A program made the position numbers and the translations under genes. Of a stretch of DNA of 64,000 bases, positions 51,731 to 60,094 are shown in pieces. Below the pieces are notes generated by a model. The model searched no databases. It was not told the DNA's origin and saw only the letters and a list, made by a program, of their open reading frames with translations. Origin of the DNA: Paenibacillus sp. SZ31 (GTDB lineage Bacteria > Bacillota > Bacilli > Paenibacillales > Paenibacillaceae); the NCBI RefSeq assembly GCF_012912005.1, contig NZ_JABBEA010000011.1, positions 146,581 through 210,580 on the forward strand. The letters are read 5' to 3'. Positions within the stretch are counted from its first letter, which is position 1; each line of letters begins with the position of its first letter.

Positions 51731-53713
51731 ATGTCGGAGAATCAACGCATTGCCCAGGAAGTCATTCATGCTATCGGGGGCAAAGAGAATATTGCATCAT
51801 TTGCACATTGTGCAACACGTCTTCGGATCATGGTGAAAGATAAAGAGAAGATTGATCAGAAAACGATCGAGAATATCGAGAAGGTTAAAGGTGCGTTTTT
51901 TAACTCGGGTCAATATCAGATTATCTTCGGTACGGGAACGGTGAATCGAATCTTTGAAGAGGTCGAGAAGCTGGGAATCGAAGGATCGTCCAAGGATGAT
52001 GTGAAGAGTCAGGGGAAAAAAGAAGGAAACGCTTTTCAACGGGCTATCCGCACGTTTGGTGACGTATTTGTACCTATTATTCCTGTACTGGTTGCCACAG
52101 GTTTGTTTATGGGATTGCGCGGATTACTTACCCAGAATGAGATACTGGCTTTGTTCGGTGCAACACCTGATGATATCTCGGCCAATTTCCTGTTGTTCAC
52201 TCAGATCCTGACGGACACGGCCTTTGCATTCCTGCCTGCGCTCGTAGCGTGGTCCGCATTCCGGGTATTCGGCGGAAGTCCGGTATTGGGTATCGTACTA
52301 GGACTAATGCTCGTCAATCCGGCATTACCAAATGCTTACGCGGTGGCAGATGGATCAGCACAGCCGCTGCATATGTTCGGCTTCATACCTGTCGTGGGTT
52401 ATCAGGGATCTGTTCTACCCGCGTTCTTTGTAGGTTTGATTGGAGCCAAGTTCGAGAAGGTTTTAAGAAGACGAGTGCCTGAGGCACTGGATTTAATTCT
52501 GACTCCTTTTATTACGTTGACAGTCATGATTACGCTCGGACTTTTCGCCATTGGTCCTGTATTCCATTCCCTTGAAGAGTGGGTGCTGCATGGAACGACG
52601 GCCGTATTGGATCTGCCGTTCGGAATCGCAGGTATTATCATTGGTTTCTTCCATCAGATTATTGTGGTTACCGGTGTGCATCACATCTTTAATTTCCTGG
52701 AGATTCAATTGCTGGAGAAGACGGGATTCAACCCATTCAACGCGATTATCACATGTGCTATGGCTGCACAAGGAGCCGCTTGTCTTGCCGTAGGTCTGAA
52801 GACCAAAAATATGAAACTCAAAGCACTTGCATTACCTTCGTCCTTGTCCGCATTTCTGGGCATTACGGAGCCAGCGATCTTCGGAGTTAACTTGCGTTAT
52901 ATGAAGCCATTTATTATGGGACTGGTTGGTGGTGGTGTAGGTGGTTTCATCGCTTCATTGTTCCATCTGCAAGGTACAGGCATGGCTGTAACGGTTATTC
53001 CGGGAACATTGCTCTATCTGAATAGCCAACTGCCGTTGTACATCTTGTCCAACGTGGTCGCCATGGCCATTGCTTTTGCACTTACCTGGTTCTTCGGATA
53101 TAAGGATCAACCAGTTGCAGAGGAGTCGGTGAGCCATGACAACAGTGGAGTAACATCAGCTGAAGTTAGTGCAATGGATTCTAATCCGAGCACTGATTCA
53201 GCTACCAATGTTATTACAAGCAATCTTCCTAAGGTAGATTTGCTCGAAATAGCTTCGCCAATGAACGGTACCATCGTTGCTCTGGAGCAGGTTCCTGACC
53301 CGGCATTCTCGGAAAAACACATGGGTGAGGGCATTGCGATTGAGCCATCTGAAGGTAAAGTATATGCACCGTTTGATGGTGTCATCGCACATATCATGAA
53401 CAAGAGTAAACATGCGGTGATTCTGGAGCATGAGACAGGTGTACAGATGCTAATTCATATCGGAATTAATACGGTTGGACTGAAAGGAAACGGTTTTACC
53501 GCGCATGTGAATAGCGGAGATCGTGTAACTGCAGGACAATTGTTAATTGAATTCGATATGGATGTCATTCAGGCTGCGGGTCTGCCGGTGATTACACCTG
53601 TGCTGATTCCAAGTGGAAATGAAACGATTGCGACCGTTACAGCAACATCACTAGGCCATGTTCAAGCTAATGGGGAAGCAGTACTGGTCGTAAAATTTAC
53701 TGAACCACAATAG
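51731..53713 (+). CDS. scrA: Sucrose-type PTS permease EIIBCA
   Basis: A 660-residue phosphotransferase permease that imports and phosphorylates its sugar. The N-terminal EIIB domain has phospho-Cys27 in HCATRLR. The central EIIC domain (about 105-460, ten hydrophobic segments) includes the GITEPAIFG motif. An Asp/Ser-rich linker leads to a C-terminal EIIA domain of the glucose type with phospho-His576 in IHIGINTVGLKG. The fused EIIA makes it independent of a separate IIA protein. Specificity is assigned from the neighbouring GH32 enzyme and from resemblance to SacP/ScrA; trehalose or another disaccharide cannot be excluded from sequence alone. Confidence 0.9.
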   Translation: MSENQRIAQEVIHAIGGKENIASFAHCATRLRIMVKDKEKIDQKTIENIEKVKGAFFNSGQYQIIFGTGTVNRIFEEVEKLGIEGSSKDDVKSQGKKEGNAFQRAIRTFGDVFVPIIPVLVATGLFMGLRGLLTQNEILALFGATPDDISANFLLFTQILTDTAFAFLPALVAWSAFRVFGGSPVLGIVLGLMLVNPALPNAYAVADGSAQPLHMFGFIPVVGYQGSVLPAFFVGLIGAKFEKVLRRRVPEALDLILTPFITLTVMITLGLFAIGPVFHSLEEWVLHGTTAVLDLPFGIAGIIIGFFHQIIVVTGVHHIFNFLEIQLLEKTGFNPFNAIITCAMAAQGAACLAVGLKTKNMKLKALALPSSLSAFLGITEPAIFGVNLRYMKPFIMGLVGGGVGGFIASLFHLQGTGMAVTVIPGTLLYLNSQLPLYILSNVVAMAIAFALTWFFGYKDQPVAEESVSHDNSGVTSAEVSAMDSNPSTDSATNVITSNLPKVDLLEIASPMNGTIVALEQVPDPAFSEKHMGEGIAIEPSEGKVYAPFDGVIAHIMNKSKHAVILEHETGVQMLIHIGINTVGLKGNGFTAHVNSGDRVTAGQLLIEFDMDVIQAAGLPVITPVLIPSGNETIATVTATSLGHVQANGEAVLVVKFTEPQ

Positions 53714-53727
53714 TGGCACGTTATAAG

Positions 53728-53767
53728 GGAAATGGTAGAGATTCATCTCTCCCGTTTCCCTTTTTTT
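53728..53767 (+). terminator. Terminator after scrA
   Basis: GGGAAATGG pairs with CCGTTTCCC, with an inner AGAG/CTCT stem, then T7. Confidence 0.9.
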
Positions 53768-53785
53768 GTGTACACTCGTATGAAA

Positions 53786-53986
53786 TCAAAGAAACAGATC
53801 ATCGGTGATCTGCATCAAATCTTCCGCAGATATCCCTGGCGCAAATTCTTCCGGCAGATCAGGTAGCTCAGGCACCGGTCCTCCATAACCCGGCAAGCCC
53901 GCAAAAGCTTCCAGTTTACCACCATCGGTTGGATGTACACCTTTCCAGATCAGAGCAATGTCCTGATAATCAGGGTTACTTGTACG
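53786..53986 (-). pseudogene. C-terminal remnant of a protein gene
   Basis: About 66 codons stay open on the minus strand and end in a proper stop, with good coding character (reads ...DIALIWKGVHPTDGG... PELPDLPEEFAPGI...). An in-frame TAA lies immediately upstream (53987-53989), and there is no start codon with a ribosome-binding site, so only a tail is left. From memory the PEEFAPGI ending recalls manganese-catalase C-termini, but I am not sure of that. The 54059-55786 gene's terminator lies just upstream on the same strand. I interpret it as a decayed gene whose front was deleted. Confidence 0.55.
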
Positions 53987-54003
53987 TTATTGGGTCGTTT
54001 GTG

Positions 54004-54048
54004 AAAGAAAAACGTTCTGCCAGAGCTTTAGGCTCTGAGCAGAACGTT
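54004..54048 (-). terminator. Terminator of the endoglucanase gene
   Basis: AACGTTCTGC-CAGAGC (54011-54026) pairs with GCTCTG-A-GCAGAACGTT (54032-54048). The A-rich stretch at 54004-54010 becomes the U tail on the minus strand. Confidence 0.85.
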
Positions 54049-54058
54049 AGATGAGTTC

Positions 54059-55786
54059 TTATTTGGAAGCTACGCCAACAACGCTGGTTCCATTTTTCGT
54101 GATTTTGTACGTAATCACATCTCCGTTCCAGAAGTGGAACTTGAGGGTGACTTCACCATCATTGGTTTCATTAAAGAAGTTTGGTTTCAGCTCAATCACA
54201 TTACGGTCGTAATCTGGGCTAAATGTATAGGAGAACTCTTTGAACGAAGTCCAGTTCTGTGGACCGGCGTTTTCTCCGTTGGCATATGTTGCTTCCATCG
54301 TTGCCAGTTGGTTACCGTTAAACGTAGTCGGAATGGCAAATGCACTAGTTGTACCTGTTGCATCGCTCAACGTAGGTGTGTCATATTTAATGATATTGAA
54401 GTTCCAGTCAGCACCTTCGTTGAATCCAGCGGTGAGTGTGGCATTTACACCTAAATCACCAGAGGTTGTCAATTTGGTTAACAGATTGGATTTTAACGTA
54501 AGTACATCTTTTCTGATCGTATAGTCTTTACCTCTGACAAGAGGGGTATTGCCGTTCTTCAAAGAATTGAATTTGTTTCCATTCAGATTGAGCTTTACTT
54601 TTTTATCTTGAATGGCTTCATTTTGTTTAAGATATACGAGGTCCGTTTCGGCTGTGGATGATCGACCAGTCCAGCTGGCTTGCATCGTATTGAATAATTC
54701 TTGGTCAGACCAAGTGAAGCTTGTGCGTCCGAAATGCTGTCCATTGTCCCATAACATCGTTGCCATCTGTTTTTGACGCAGATAATGTCCAACGAATTCG
54801 AAGAATTTTAGCTTTTCGCCTTGCTCAATGACACCTGTGTGCTGGTCAAACCCAAGCAAGCCATACTCACCAACGATCACCGGGATGCCTTTGGCTGTGA
54901 AAGCATTGTGTACCCGATCGAATGTATCGGTAATGTCTTTCTGTACTTCCTCGTTATACGTGGTGTTACCTGCGATGTTTACACTGAATGGCCAGAACCC
55001 ATAGTAGTGAACGGTTGCAATAATATTGGAGTCATTCAATTTTTGAATGGTTTTATTCAATGCATCCAGATCCGGTTGAGCAGAAGAGGTATGCATCGTC
55101 GGAAGCACAAGTGGACGTGTCTCGTTGTTTCCACCCGAAGTTCTTACGATCTTGTGAAAAGAAGTATTCAACTCGTCCAGCATGCGATATCCAGTCGCTG
55201 CATCCGTTGTGCCACCTTCGGAAAAGCGGGGTTCGTTCACACTTTCGAACATGAGTTTATCGGATGCATCTTTGAACTTGTCAGCAATCTGAGTCCAAGC
55301 AGCGTTGTAACGTGCAAGCACGTTGTCATGGTCTTTCTCCATGTAACTGATCCAACGCCAGGAATCATGGTGAAGATTGATCATGACATAGAGATCTGCA
55401 TCGAGCGCCCAATCTACAACTTCTTGAACCCGATTCATGTAAGCGGAATCAATTATGTAGTCTGGTGCGTCGCCGATATGGGCTTCCCAGGTCACAGGGA
55501 TACGGATACTGTTATAGCCCTCATCTGCGATCGATTGAATCAGTTCCTTCGTAATGCGCGGGTTGCCCCAGGCTGTCTCATCCTCACCAACGGCGTCGAG
55601 AGAGTTACCCAGATTCCAGCCAGGCTCCATGTCGTTTACATAGGCCTGCATTTTGCTTGGAGCAGCTGGTGCATCGGCCTGTTCGCTGTTGTCAGTTGCA
55701 GCGGAAGCCATAGCTGAAGAGAACAGAGATAGAATCATGGCAGTCACAAGCGTAAGAGAAAGGACTGATTTACGGTTTTTTTTCAT
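54059..55786 (-). CDS. Secreted GH5 endo-beta-glucanase with CBM_X2/CBM46-like modules
   Basis: A 575-residue extracellular enzyme. The signal peptide is 1-30 (ending ASAA). The GH5 barrel (about 45-375) opens with EPGWNLGNSLDAVG, as in subfamily 4 endoglucanases/xyloglucanases. The acid/base is E185 in VNEPRF, and the nucleophile is E307 in IVGEYG. The C-terminal portion holds an Ig-like CBM_X2 module (about 395-475) and a CBM46-like module (about 480-570), the architecture known from Bacillus Cel5B. The start is ATG 55786, with AAGGAG nine bases upstream; a TTG directly before it would add one residue. It stands alone on the minus strand with a cre site upstream. Confidence 0.9.
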   Translation of the reverse strand: MKKNRKSVLSLTLVTAMILSLFSSAMASAATDNSEQADAPAAPSKMQAYVNDMEPGWNLGNSLDAVGEDETAWGNPRITKELIQSIADEGYNSIRIPVTWEAHIGDAPDYIIDSAYMNRVQEVVDWALDADLYVMINLHHDSWRWISYMEKDHDNVLARYNAAWTQIADKFKDASDKLMFESVNEPRFSEGGTTDAATGYRMLDELNTSFHKIVRTSGGNNETRPLVLPTMHTSSAQPDLDALNKTIQKLNDSNIIATVHYYGFWPFSVNIAGNTTYNEEVQKDITDTFDRVHNAFTAKGIPVIVGEYGLLGFDQHTGVIEQGEKLKFFEFVGHYLRQKQMATMLWDNGQHFGRTSFTWSDQELFNTMQASWTGRSSTAETDLVYLKQNEAIQDKKVKLNLNGNKFNSLKNGNTPLVRGKDYTIRKDVLTLKSNLLTKLTTSGDLGVNATLTAGFNEGADWNFNIIKYDTPTLSDATGTTSAFAIPTTFNGNQLATMEATYANGENAGPQNWTSFKEFSYTFSPDYDRNVIELKPNFFNETNDGEVTLKFHFWNGDVITYKITKNGTSVVGVASK

Positions 55787-55860
55787 CAATATAGTCTCCT
55801 TCGAGTATAAAATGGTTGAACTTGAATAGCGGTTAAGCAGGGGTGAAAATAGAGCTCAAC

Positions 55861-55876
55861 GTAAACAATAGTTTAC
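55861..55876. promoter_or_regulatory. Short inverted repeat upstream of the endoglucanase
   Basis: GTAAAC-AATA-GTTTAC lies between the cre site and the start codon. It may be an operator, but no regulator is assigned. The rest of the 55787-56109 divergent gap is AT-rich; I could not fix a minus-strand promoter with confidence. Confidence 0.3.
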
Positions 55877-55911
55877 TTGTTTAATACTGGAATCACCACC
55901 GATTTATGTAC

Positions 55912-55925
55912 TGAAAGCGTTTTCG
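55912..55925. promoter_or_regulatory. cre site upstream of the endoglucanase
   Basis: TGAAAGCGTTTTCG differs from the ideal cre TGAAAGCGTTTTCA in the last base only. It lies 126 bases upstream of the endoglucanase start on the minus strand. Confidence 0.7.
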
Positions 55926-56109
55926 TAATTTACTATATCATGATTTAATATTGGACAATACCTGCACAATTGGAATAAAAATCATGTGAAAATCAGTGAT
56001 TTTGTCATACGAATAGATTGTGTAGTGATCGTGTATTTCATTGGAAATGAAAATCATAAGGTTGCTTTTTAGTGATAATTAGATTTAAATACCCTGGGAG
56101 GGATGTAAT

Positions 56110-56940
56110 ATGAAGCTGGACGCACATCAACATTTCTGGGAATACAATGTCGCCGATTACGGATGGATTGGAGAAGAGATGAAAGTCATTCGTCAATCTT
56201 TTCTCCCGGAAGATCTTGAACCTTTATTGGTCCAATCAGGAATGGACGCATGTATTGCAGTACAAGCCAGACAATCACTGACAGAAACCGAGTGGCTTCT
56301 GCAGCTGGCAGATCGGTACGAATGTATCAAAGGTGTAGTCGGATGGGTGGACCTTTGTTCGGATGAAGTTCGGACTCAGCTTGAATTGTTCGCGTCCAAT
56401 CCGTATCTGAAGGGCGTACGTCATGTCATACAGGATGAACCTGATCTGAAGTATGTATTGCGAGAAGACTTTCAGCAGGGGATTTCATTACTCAAAGAGT
56501 ATGATTTGGCATATGACCTGTTAGTATCCAAGGAGCAACTGCCTTATGCCGTTGAACTGGTTAAGGCATTTCCTGAACAGCGATTTGTACTTGATCATCT
56601 AGCCAAACCCGACATAAAATCAGGTATACTCTCACCCTGGAAAGAAGCACTTGAGTCATTGGCCGCACAACCGAATGCATACTGTAAACTTTCAGGGATA
56701 GTGACGGAAGCAGACTGGACAAATTGGACTCCAAAGGATTTTACACCCTATCTGAATATCGCCATAGAAGCCTTTGGTGCGGAACGGTTAATGTTCGGGT
56801 CCGACTGGCCCGTGAGCAACGTTTCAGCTACGTATTCTGATGTATACGGTCTCATTACAACTCACATTAATGCCCTACCTATAGCAGATCAACAGATGAT
56901 TCTTGGCGGCACATGTGCTGCGTTCTATCAAATATCGTAG
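56110..56940 (+). CDS. Amidohydrolase-2 family protein (fuconolactonase-like)
   Basis: A 276-residue metal-dependent hydrolase of the COG3618 group, which includes L-fucono- and L-rhamnono-lactonases. The N-terminal DAHQHFWEY carries the H-x-H metal pair; later FVLDHLAKPDI and the C-terminal MFGSDWPV supply the conserved His and Asp. GGGAGGG precedes the ATG. Given the rhamnose and other sugar genes in the window, a sugar-lactone substrate is plausible but not demonstrated. It lies divergent from the endoglucanase and upstream of the beta-glucoside genes, with no terminator visible after it. Confidence 0.8.
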   Translation: MKLDAHQHFWEYNVADYGWIGEEMKVIRQSFLPEDLEPLLVQSGMDACIAVQARQSLTETEWLLQLADRYECIKGVVGWVDLCSDEVRTQLELFASNPYLKGVRHVIQDEPDLKYVLREDFQQGISLLKEYDLAYDLLVSKEQLPYAVELVKAFPEQRFVLDHLAKPDIKSGILSPWKEALESLAAQPNAYCKLSGIVTEADWTNWTPKDFTPYLNIAIEAFGAERLMFGSDWPVSNVSATYSDVYGLITTHINALPIADQQMILGGTCAAFYQIS

Positions 56941-56973
56941 TGGGCAATCCGAAGCTATACCGGTTTCAAGAAG

Positions 56974-57002
56974 TTGACAACTGTTCTGATTCTTGCTAAA
57001 GT
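56974..57002 (+). promoter_or_regulatory. Promoter of the GH1 gene
   Basis: TTGACA (56974-56979), a 17-base spacer and TAAAGT (56997-57002), placing transcription just before the RAT-like element. Confidence 0.6.
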
Positions 57003-57029
57003 TTTATCCAATCCGCATAATCATGATCT

Positions 57030-57056
57030 GGGAATGTTACCGATATGGGCATAACC
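57030..57056 (+). promoter_or_regulatory. Divergent RAT-like antiterminator element before GH1 gene
   Basis: GGGAATGTTACCGATATGGG and the following CATAACC align with the BglG/LicT ribonucleic antiterminator form (GGATTGTTACTG-N4-CAGGCAAAACC), with several changes. As in true RAT sites, its 3-prime end overlaps the 5-prime arm of an intrinsic terminator. Confidence 0.6.
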
Positions 57057-57109
57057 TGAGCTGGCTTGTTTACACGTAATCGTGTACCCAGGCTGGTTCG
57101 GGTTTTTTC
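57053..57109 (+). terminator. RAT-overlapping terminator in the GH1 leader
   Basis: AACCTGAGC (57053-57061) pairs fully (two G-T pairs) with GTTCGGGTT (57096-57104), with an inner TACACG/CGTGTA stem, then T. Confidence 0.75.
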
Positions 57110-57179
57110 TATTTTGTCTTTTTAATATTCTAACGATTGGAGCGGGTAGCTGAATTACATATTTGGAAGGAGAATGATG

Positions 57180-58628
57180 ATGACGAATTTTAAATTTCCT
57201 AAAGACTTTCTGTGGGGTGGAGCCATTGCTGCCAATCAGGCGGAGGGCGCGTATCTGGAAGATGGCAAAGGGCTGAGTATCGTTGACTTGCTTCCGACAG
57301 GAGAGAACCGCAGAAGTATTATGAAAGGTCATGTTCCGGCCTTTACGCCGCTCGCTACCGAGTTCTATCCTTCGCATGAAGCAATCGATTTTTATCACCG
57401 TTACCCTGAAGACATTGCTTTATTTGCCGAAATGGGATTCAAAGCACTGCGTGTCTCCATTGCCTGGGCACGGATTTTCCCGACAGGAGAAGATGCGCAG
57501 CCGAATGAAGCCGGATTACAATTTTACGATAACCTGTTTGATGAATTGTTGAAAAACGGCATTGAACCTGTGGTTACATTGGCTCACTTTGATGTGCCTG
57601 TGCACCTGATCGAGAAGTATGGCAGCTGGAGAAGTCGTGAACTGGTAACTTTATTCGAGACTTACGCTAAAACGGTATTCACTCGGTACAAAGACAAGGT
57701 GAAATACTGGATGACATTCAATGAGATCAACATGCTGCTACATCTTCCGTTCCTTGGGGCGGGACTGGCGTTCAATGAAGGGGATAACATCAAGGAAATT
57801 CAATATCAGGCTGCTCACCACCAACTGGTTGCAAGTGCACTGGCAGTCAAGGCATGTCATGAGATTATTCCTGGTGCCATGATTGGGTGCATGCTCGCCG
57901 CAGGAAGCTTCTATCCGTATACCTGTAATCCGGAAGATGTGTTCCAGGGCATGGAAAAAGATAGAGAGTCCTATTTCTTCATCGATGTGCAGTCGCGTGG
58001 GGAATATCCGGGTTATGCCAAACGTTTCTTCAAGGATCACGAATTGAACATCGTTATGCAGCCGGGTGATGCAGAAATCTTGAAGAATCATACCGTAGAT
58101 TATATCGGGTTCAGCTATTATTCAAGTCGTACAACCAGCACCGATCCGGAAGTTATCAAAAATATGACCAGCGGTAATGTATTTGGCTCGGTTGCCAATC
58201 CATATCTGGCGAAGTCCGAGTGGGGTTGGACGATTGATCCTAAAGGTTTCCGTATTACAGCCAATCAACTGCATGACCGTTATCAGAAGCCGCTGTTTGT
58301 CGTTGAGAATGGATTTGGCGCCAATGACGAAGTTACACCAGAAGGTGAAGTGGATGATGCGTACCGGATTGACTACTTGAAACGGCATGTAGCTGAAATG
58401 GGTGAGGCCATTCAGGATGGGGTCAACATCATTGGTTACACCAGCTGGGGACCTATTGATATTGTGAGTGCTTCCTCAGGAGAGATGAGAAAACGCTATG
58501 GCTACATTTATGTGGATCGTAATAATGAAGGTCAAGGTCAAGGTGAGCTGACGCGACTGAAGAAGAAGAGTTTTGAGTGGTACAAAAATGTGATCGAATC
58601 TAACGGAACGAACCTGGGCGACGCGTAG
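57180..58628 (+). CDS. GH1 6-phospho-beta-glucosidase
   Basis: A 482-residue cytoplasmic GH1 enzyme that hydrolyses phosphorylated beta-glucosides (salicin-, arbutin- or cellobiose-6-phosphate) delivered by a PTS. The acid/base is E182 in MTFNEIN, and the nucleophile is E376 in VVENGFG. FLWGGAIAANQAEGAY is the standard N-terminal motif. Three ATG codons are in tandem; the third (57180) has AAGGAG seven bases upstream and is chosen. The licT antiterminator and bglP permease follow, and the gene's own leader has a RAT-like switch, so it belongs to that regulon. Confidence 0.94.
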   Translation: MTNFKFPKDFLWGGAIAANQAEGAYLEDGKGLSIVDLLPTGENRRSIMKGHVPAFTPLATEFYPSHEAIDFYHRYPEDIALFAEMGFKALRVSIAWARIFPTGEDAQPNEAGLQFYDNLFDELLKNGIEPVVTLAHFDVPVHLIEKYGSWRSRELVTLFETYAKTVFTRYKDKVKYWMTFNEINMLLHLPFLGAGLAFNEGDNIKEIQYQAAHHQLVASALAVKACHEIIPGAMIGCMLAAGSFYPYTCNPEDVFQGMEKDRESYFFIDVQSRGEYPGYAKRFFKDHELNIVMQPGDAEILKNHTVDYIGFSYYSSRTTSTDPEVIKNMTSGNVFGSVANPYLAKSEWGWTIDPKGFRITANQLHDRYQKPLFVVENGFGANDEVTPEGEVDDAYRIDYLKRHVAEMGEAIQDGVNIIGYTSWGPIDIVSASSGEMRKRYGYIYVDRNNEGQGQGELTRLKKKSFEWYKNVIESNGTNLGDA

Positions 58629-58686
58629 TTTATATTTTTCTGAATTAAAATGGCCTTGTACGGCAATAAAACATCGGAAGTTTCAT

Positions 58687-58814
58687 CTATATAAATTGAA
58701 CGAAACATTTACACAAAACGGAGAGGACAGAAAAAATCTGGGGATAACATCGATCGGAAGGTTGTTCTGTCATCGGAGTAGCTAGTGTAAATATTCTCTA
58801 GTTCAATTTATATA
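58687..58814. repeat. Palindromic intergenic element, short copy (B)
   Basis: A 128-bp element. The left end CTATATAAATTGAAC and right end GTTCAATTTATATA are near-perfect inverted repeats; internal GGACAGAA and TTCTGTC also pair. The centre (AAAATCTGGGGATAACA...) matches copy A at 25950-26181 almost base for base, except for the 100-base segment that only A has. It lies between the GH1 gene and the licT promoter, and the flanking CGGAAGT/ACTTCCG extends the palindrome. Confidence 0.78.
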
Positions 58815-58841
58815 ACCATGGGACTTCCGGTTGTCCCCTCA

Positions 58842-58856
58842 TTGAAAGCGTTGACA
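58842..58856 (+). promoter_or_regulatory. cre-like site overlapping the licT -35 box
   Basis: TTGAAAGCGTTGACA matches the cre consensus with one mismatch and contains the TTGACA -35 element, so CcpA binding would block the promoter. Confidence 0.6.
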
Positions 58857-58879
58857 TATAGTCAGGTTCGCGCTATACT
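58851..58879 (+). promoter_or_regulatory. licT promoter
   Basis: TTGACA (58851-58856), a 17-base spacer and TATACT (58874-58879). Confidence 0.75.
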
Positions 58880-58901
58880 TGACGCAATTATATCGTTTCT
58901 G

Positions 58902-58934
58902 GGATTGTTACTACATGACGTAGGCAAAACCTAA
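58902..58934 (+). promoter_or_regulatory. RAT antiterminator element before licT
   Basis: GGATTGTTACTACATGACGT followed by AGGCAAAACCTAA is an almost canonical LicT-type ribonucleic antiterminator. It overlaps the terminator that follows, so LicT controls its own gene. Confidence 0.9.
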
Positions 58935-58993
58935 GCACCAAAAAAAGCAGACCACCATGTCTTGTTTATTTTGTGATGCTTCAGGTTTTTTTT
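58928..58993 (+). terminator. RAT-overlapping terminator before licT
   Basis: AACCTAAGCA (58928-58937) pairs with TGCTTCAGGTT (58977-58987, one mismatch), followed by T. Confidence 0.88.
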
Positions 58994-59052
58994 GTATGCC
59001 CAAAAGACGATGTATAACTGCCAAGAGAGTGGAACGTGACGGGGGGATTGAA

Positions 59053-59883
59053 GTGAAAATAGCAAAGGTTATCAACAATAACGTCATTAGCATCTATCAG
59101 GCGGATGGAGCAGAGCTTGTGGTGATGGGACGTGGGATTGCCTTTAAGAAAAAGCCGGGGGATAAAGTAGACGAGACCCGCATCCAGAAAGTATTTGCAT
59201 TGAAAAACAAACAAACATCCGATAATTTCAAAATGCTGCTGCGCGAAGTTCCGATGGAACTGATTGAAATTGTGGAAGAGATCATCACGTATGCGCGTGA
59301 CCATCTGGGCCGAAAGCTGAATGAGAACATCTATGTATCGCTTACGGACCATATTAACTTCGCGATTGAACGCTATCGGGAAGGGGTGGAGATCAAGAAC
59401 GCATTAATGTGGGAGATCAAGCAATTGTACAAGCCTGAATTCGGACTTGGCCTGAGAACGCTGGAACAGATCAACACTCGCATGAATATTGAGCTTCCAC
59501 CCGATGAAGCCGCTTATATTGCTCTTCACATTGTCAACGCAGAGATGAATGAAGAAGTCATAACGACGATGAATATTACGAAGTTTATCCAGCAAATTAT
59601 TAATATAGCGAAATATCATTTCAAAATGGAATTTGACGAGGATTCCCTCAGTTATTTTCGCTTCATCACACATCTGAAGTTCTTCTCTCAGCGTGTGCTT
59701 AGTGGTACGCATTACGACAACAACTATGATCATTTCTATGACATGATTAAAGAGAAGCATCCGGATGCGGCAGCGTGCACGGAGAAAATTGAATTGTTTG
59801 TCAAAAAGGAATACAACCATGAGCTGACCAATGAAGAAAAATTGTATCTGACGGTTCATATCGAACGAGTGGTTAATCGATAA
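59053..59883 (+). CDS. licT: LicT/BglG-family transcription antiterminator
   Basis: A 276-residue RNA-binding antiterminator. The N-terminal CAT domain (1-55) begins MKIAKVINNNVISIYQADG and binds RAT hairpins. Two PRD domains follow (about 65-170 and 175-276) with the regulatory histidines phosphorylated by the PTS (for example DHINFAIERY and YIALHIVNAE in PRD1, TVHIERV at the end of PRD2). Start is GTG 59053 with GGGGGG upstream; a longer frame from 58957 begins inside the leader terminator and is rejected. Its likely targets are the RAT sites before licT itself, bglP and, with less certainty, the GH1 gene. Confidence 0.94.
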   Translation: MKIAKVINNNVISIYQADGAELVVMGRGIAFKKKPGDKVDETRIQKVFALKNKQTSDNFKMLLREVPMELIEIVEEIITYARDHLGRKLNENIYVSLTDHINFAIERYREGVEIKNALMWEIKQLYKPEFGLGLRTLEQINTRMNIELPPDEAAYIALHIVNAEMNEEVITTMNITKFIQQIINIAKYHFKMEFDEDSLSYFRFITHLKFFSQRVLSGTHYDNNYDHFYDMIKEKHPDAAACTEKIELFVKKEYNHELTNEEKLYLTVHIERVVNR

Positions 59884-59893
59884 TATTTAAATG

Positions 59894-59923
59894 TTGACAA
59901 AAATGTCTTAATTATAATAATAT
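59894..59923 (+). promoter_or_regulatory. bglP promoter
   Basis: TTGACA (59894-59899), an 18-base spacer and TAATAT (59918-59923), upstream of the second canonical RAT. Confidence 0.55.
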
Positions 59924-59954
59924 GTGATTAACAGGAATTGAATACGATTTAACT

Positions 59955-59987
59955 GGGATTGTTACTGGTTATGCAGGCAAAACCTAA
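59955..59987 (+). promoter_or_regulatory. RAT antiterminator element before bglP
   Basis: GGGATTGTTACTGGTTATGC followed by AGGCAAAACCTAA is a canonical LicT-type RAT overlapping the next terminator. Confidence 0.92.
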
Positions 59988-60040
59988 GTCATGAGAAGGT
60001 CAGGACCATTGTGTCTCCTCACTCAAGGCTTAGGTTTTTT
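59979..60040 (+). terminator. RAT-overlapping terminator before bglP
   Basis: AAAACCTAAG (59979-59988) pairs with CTTAGGTTTT (60029-60038) and ends in a T run. Confidence 0.92.
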
Positions 60041-60094
60041 GCGTGCAAAAAAATCGGTAAATGGCCTGTTTGAGAAAAAGTGGGGGTGCAGATC

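Noticed and set aside
54821..55717. 298-codon plus-strand frame opposite the endoglucanase
   Set aside because: The minus strand has a signal peptide, catalytic acids and terminator; the plus frame has none of these.
58957..59052. N-terminal extension of LicT
   Set aside because: It lies in the RAT-associated terminator; the LicT family begins MKIAKVINNN, found at GTG 59053.
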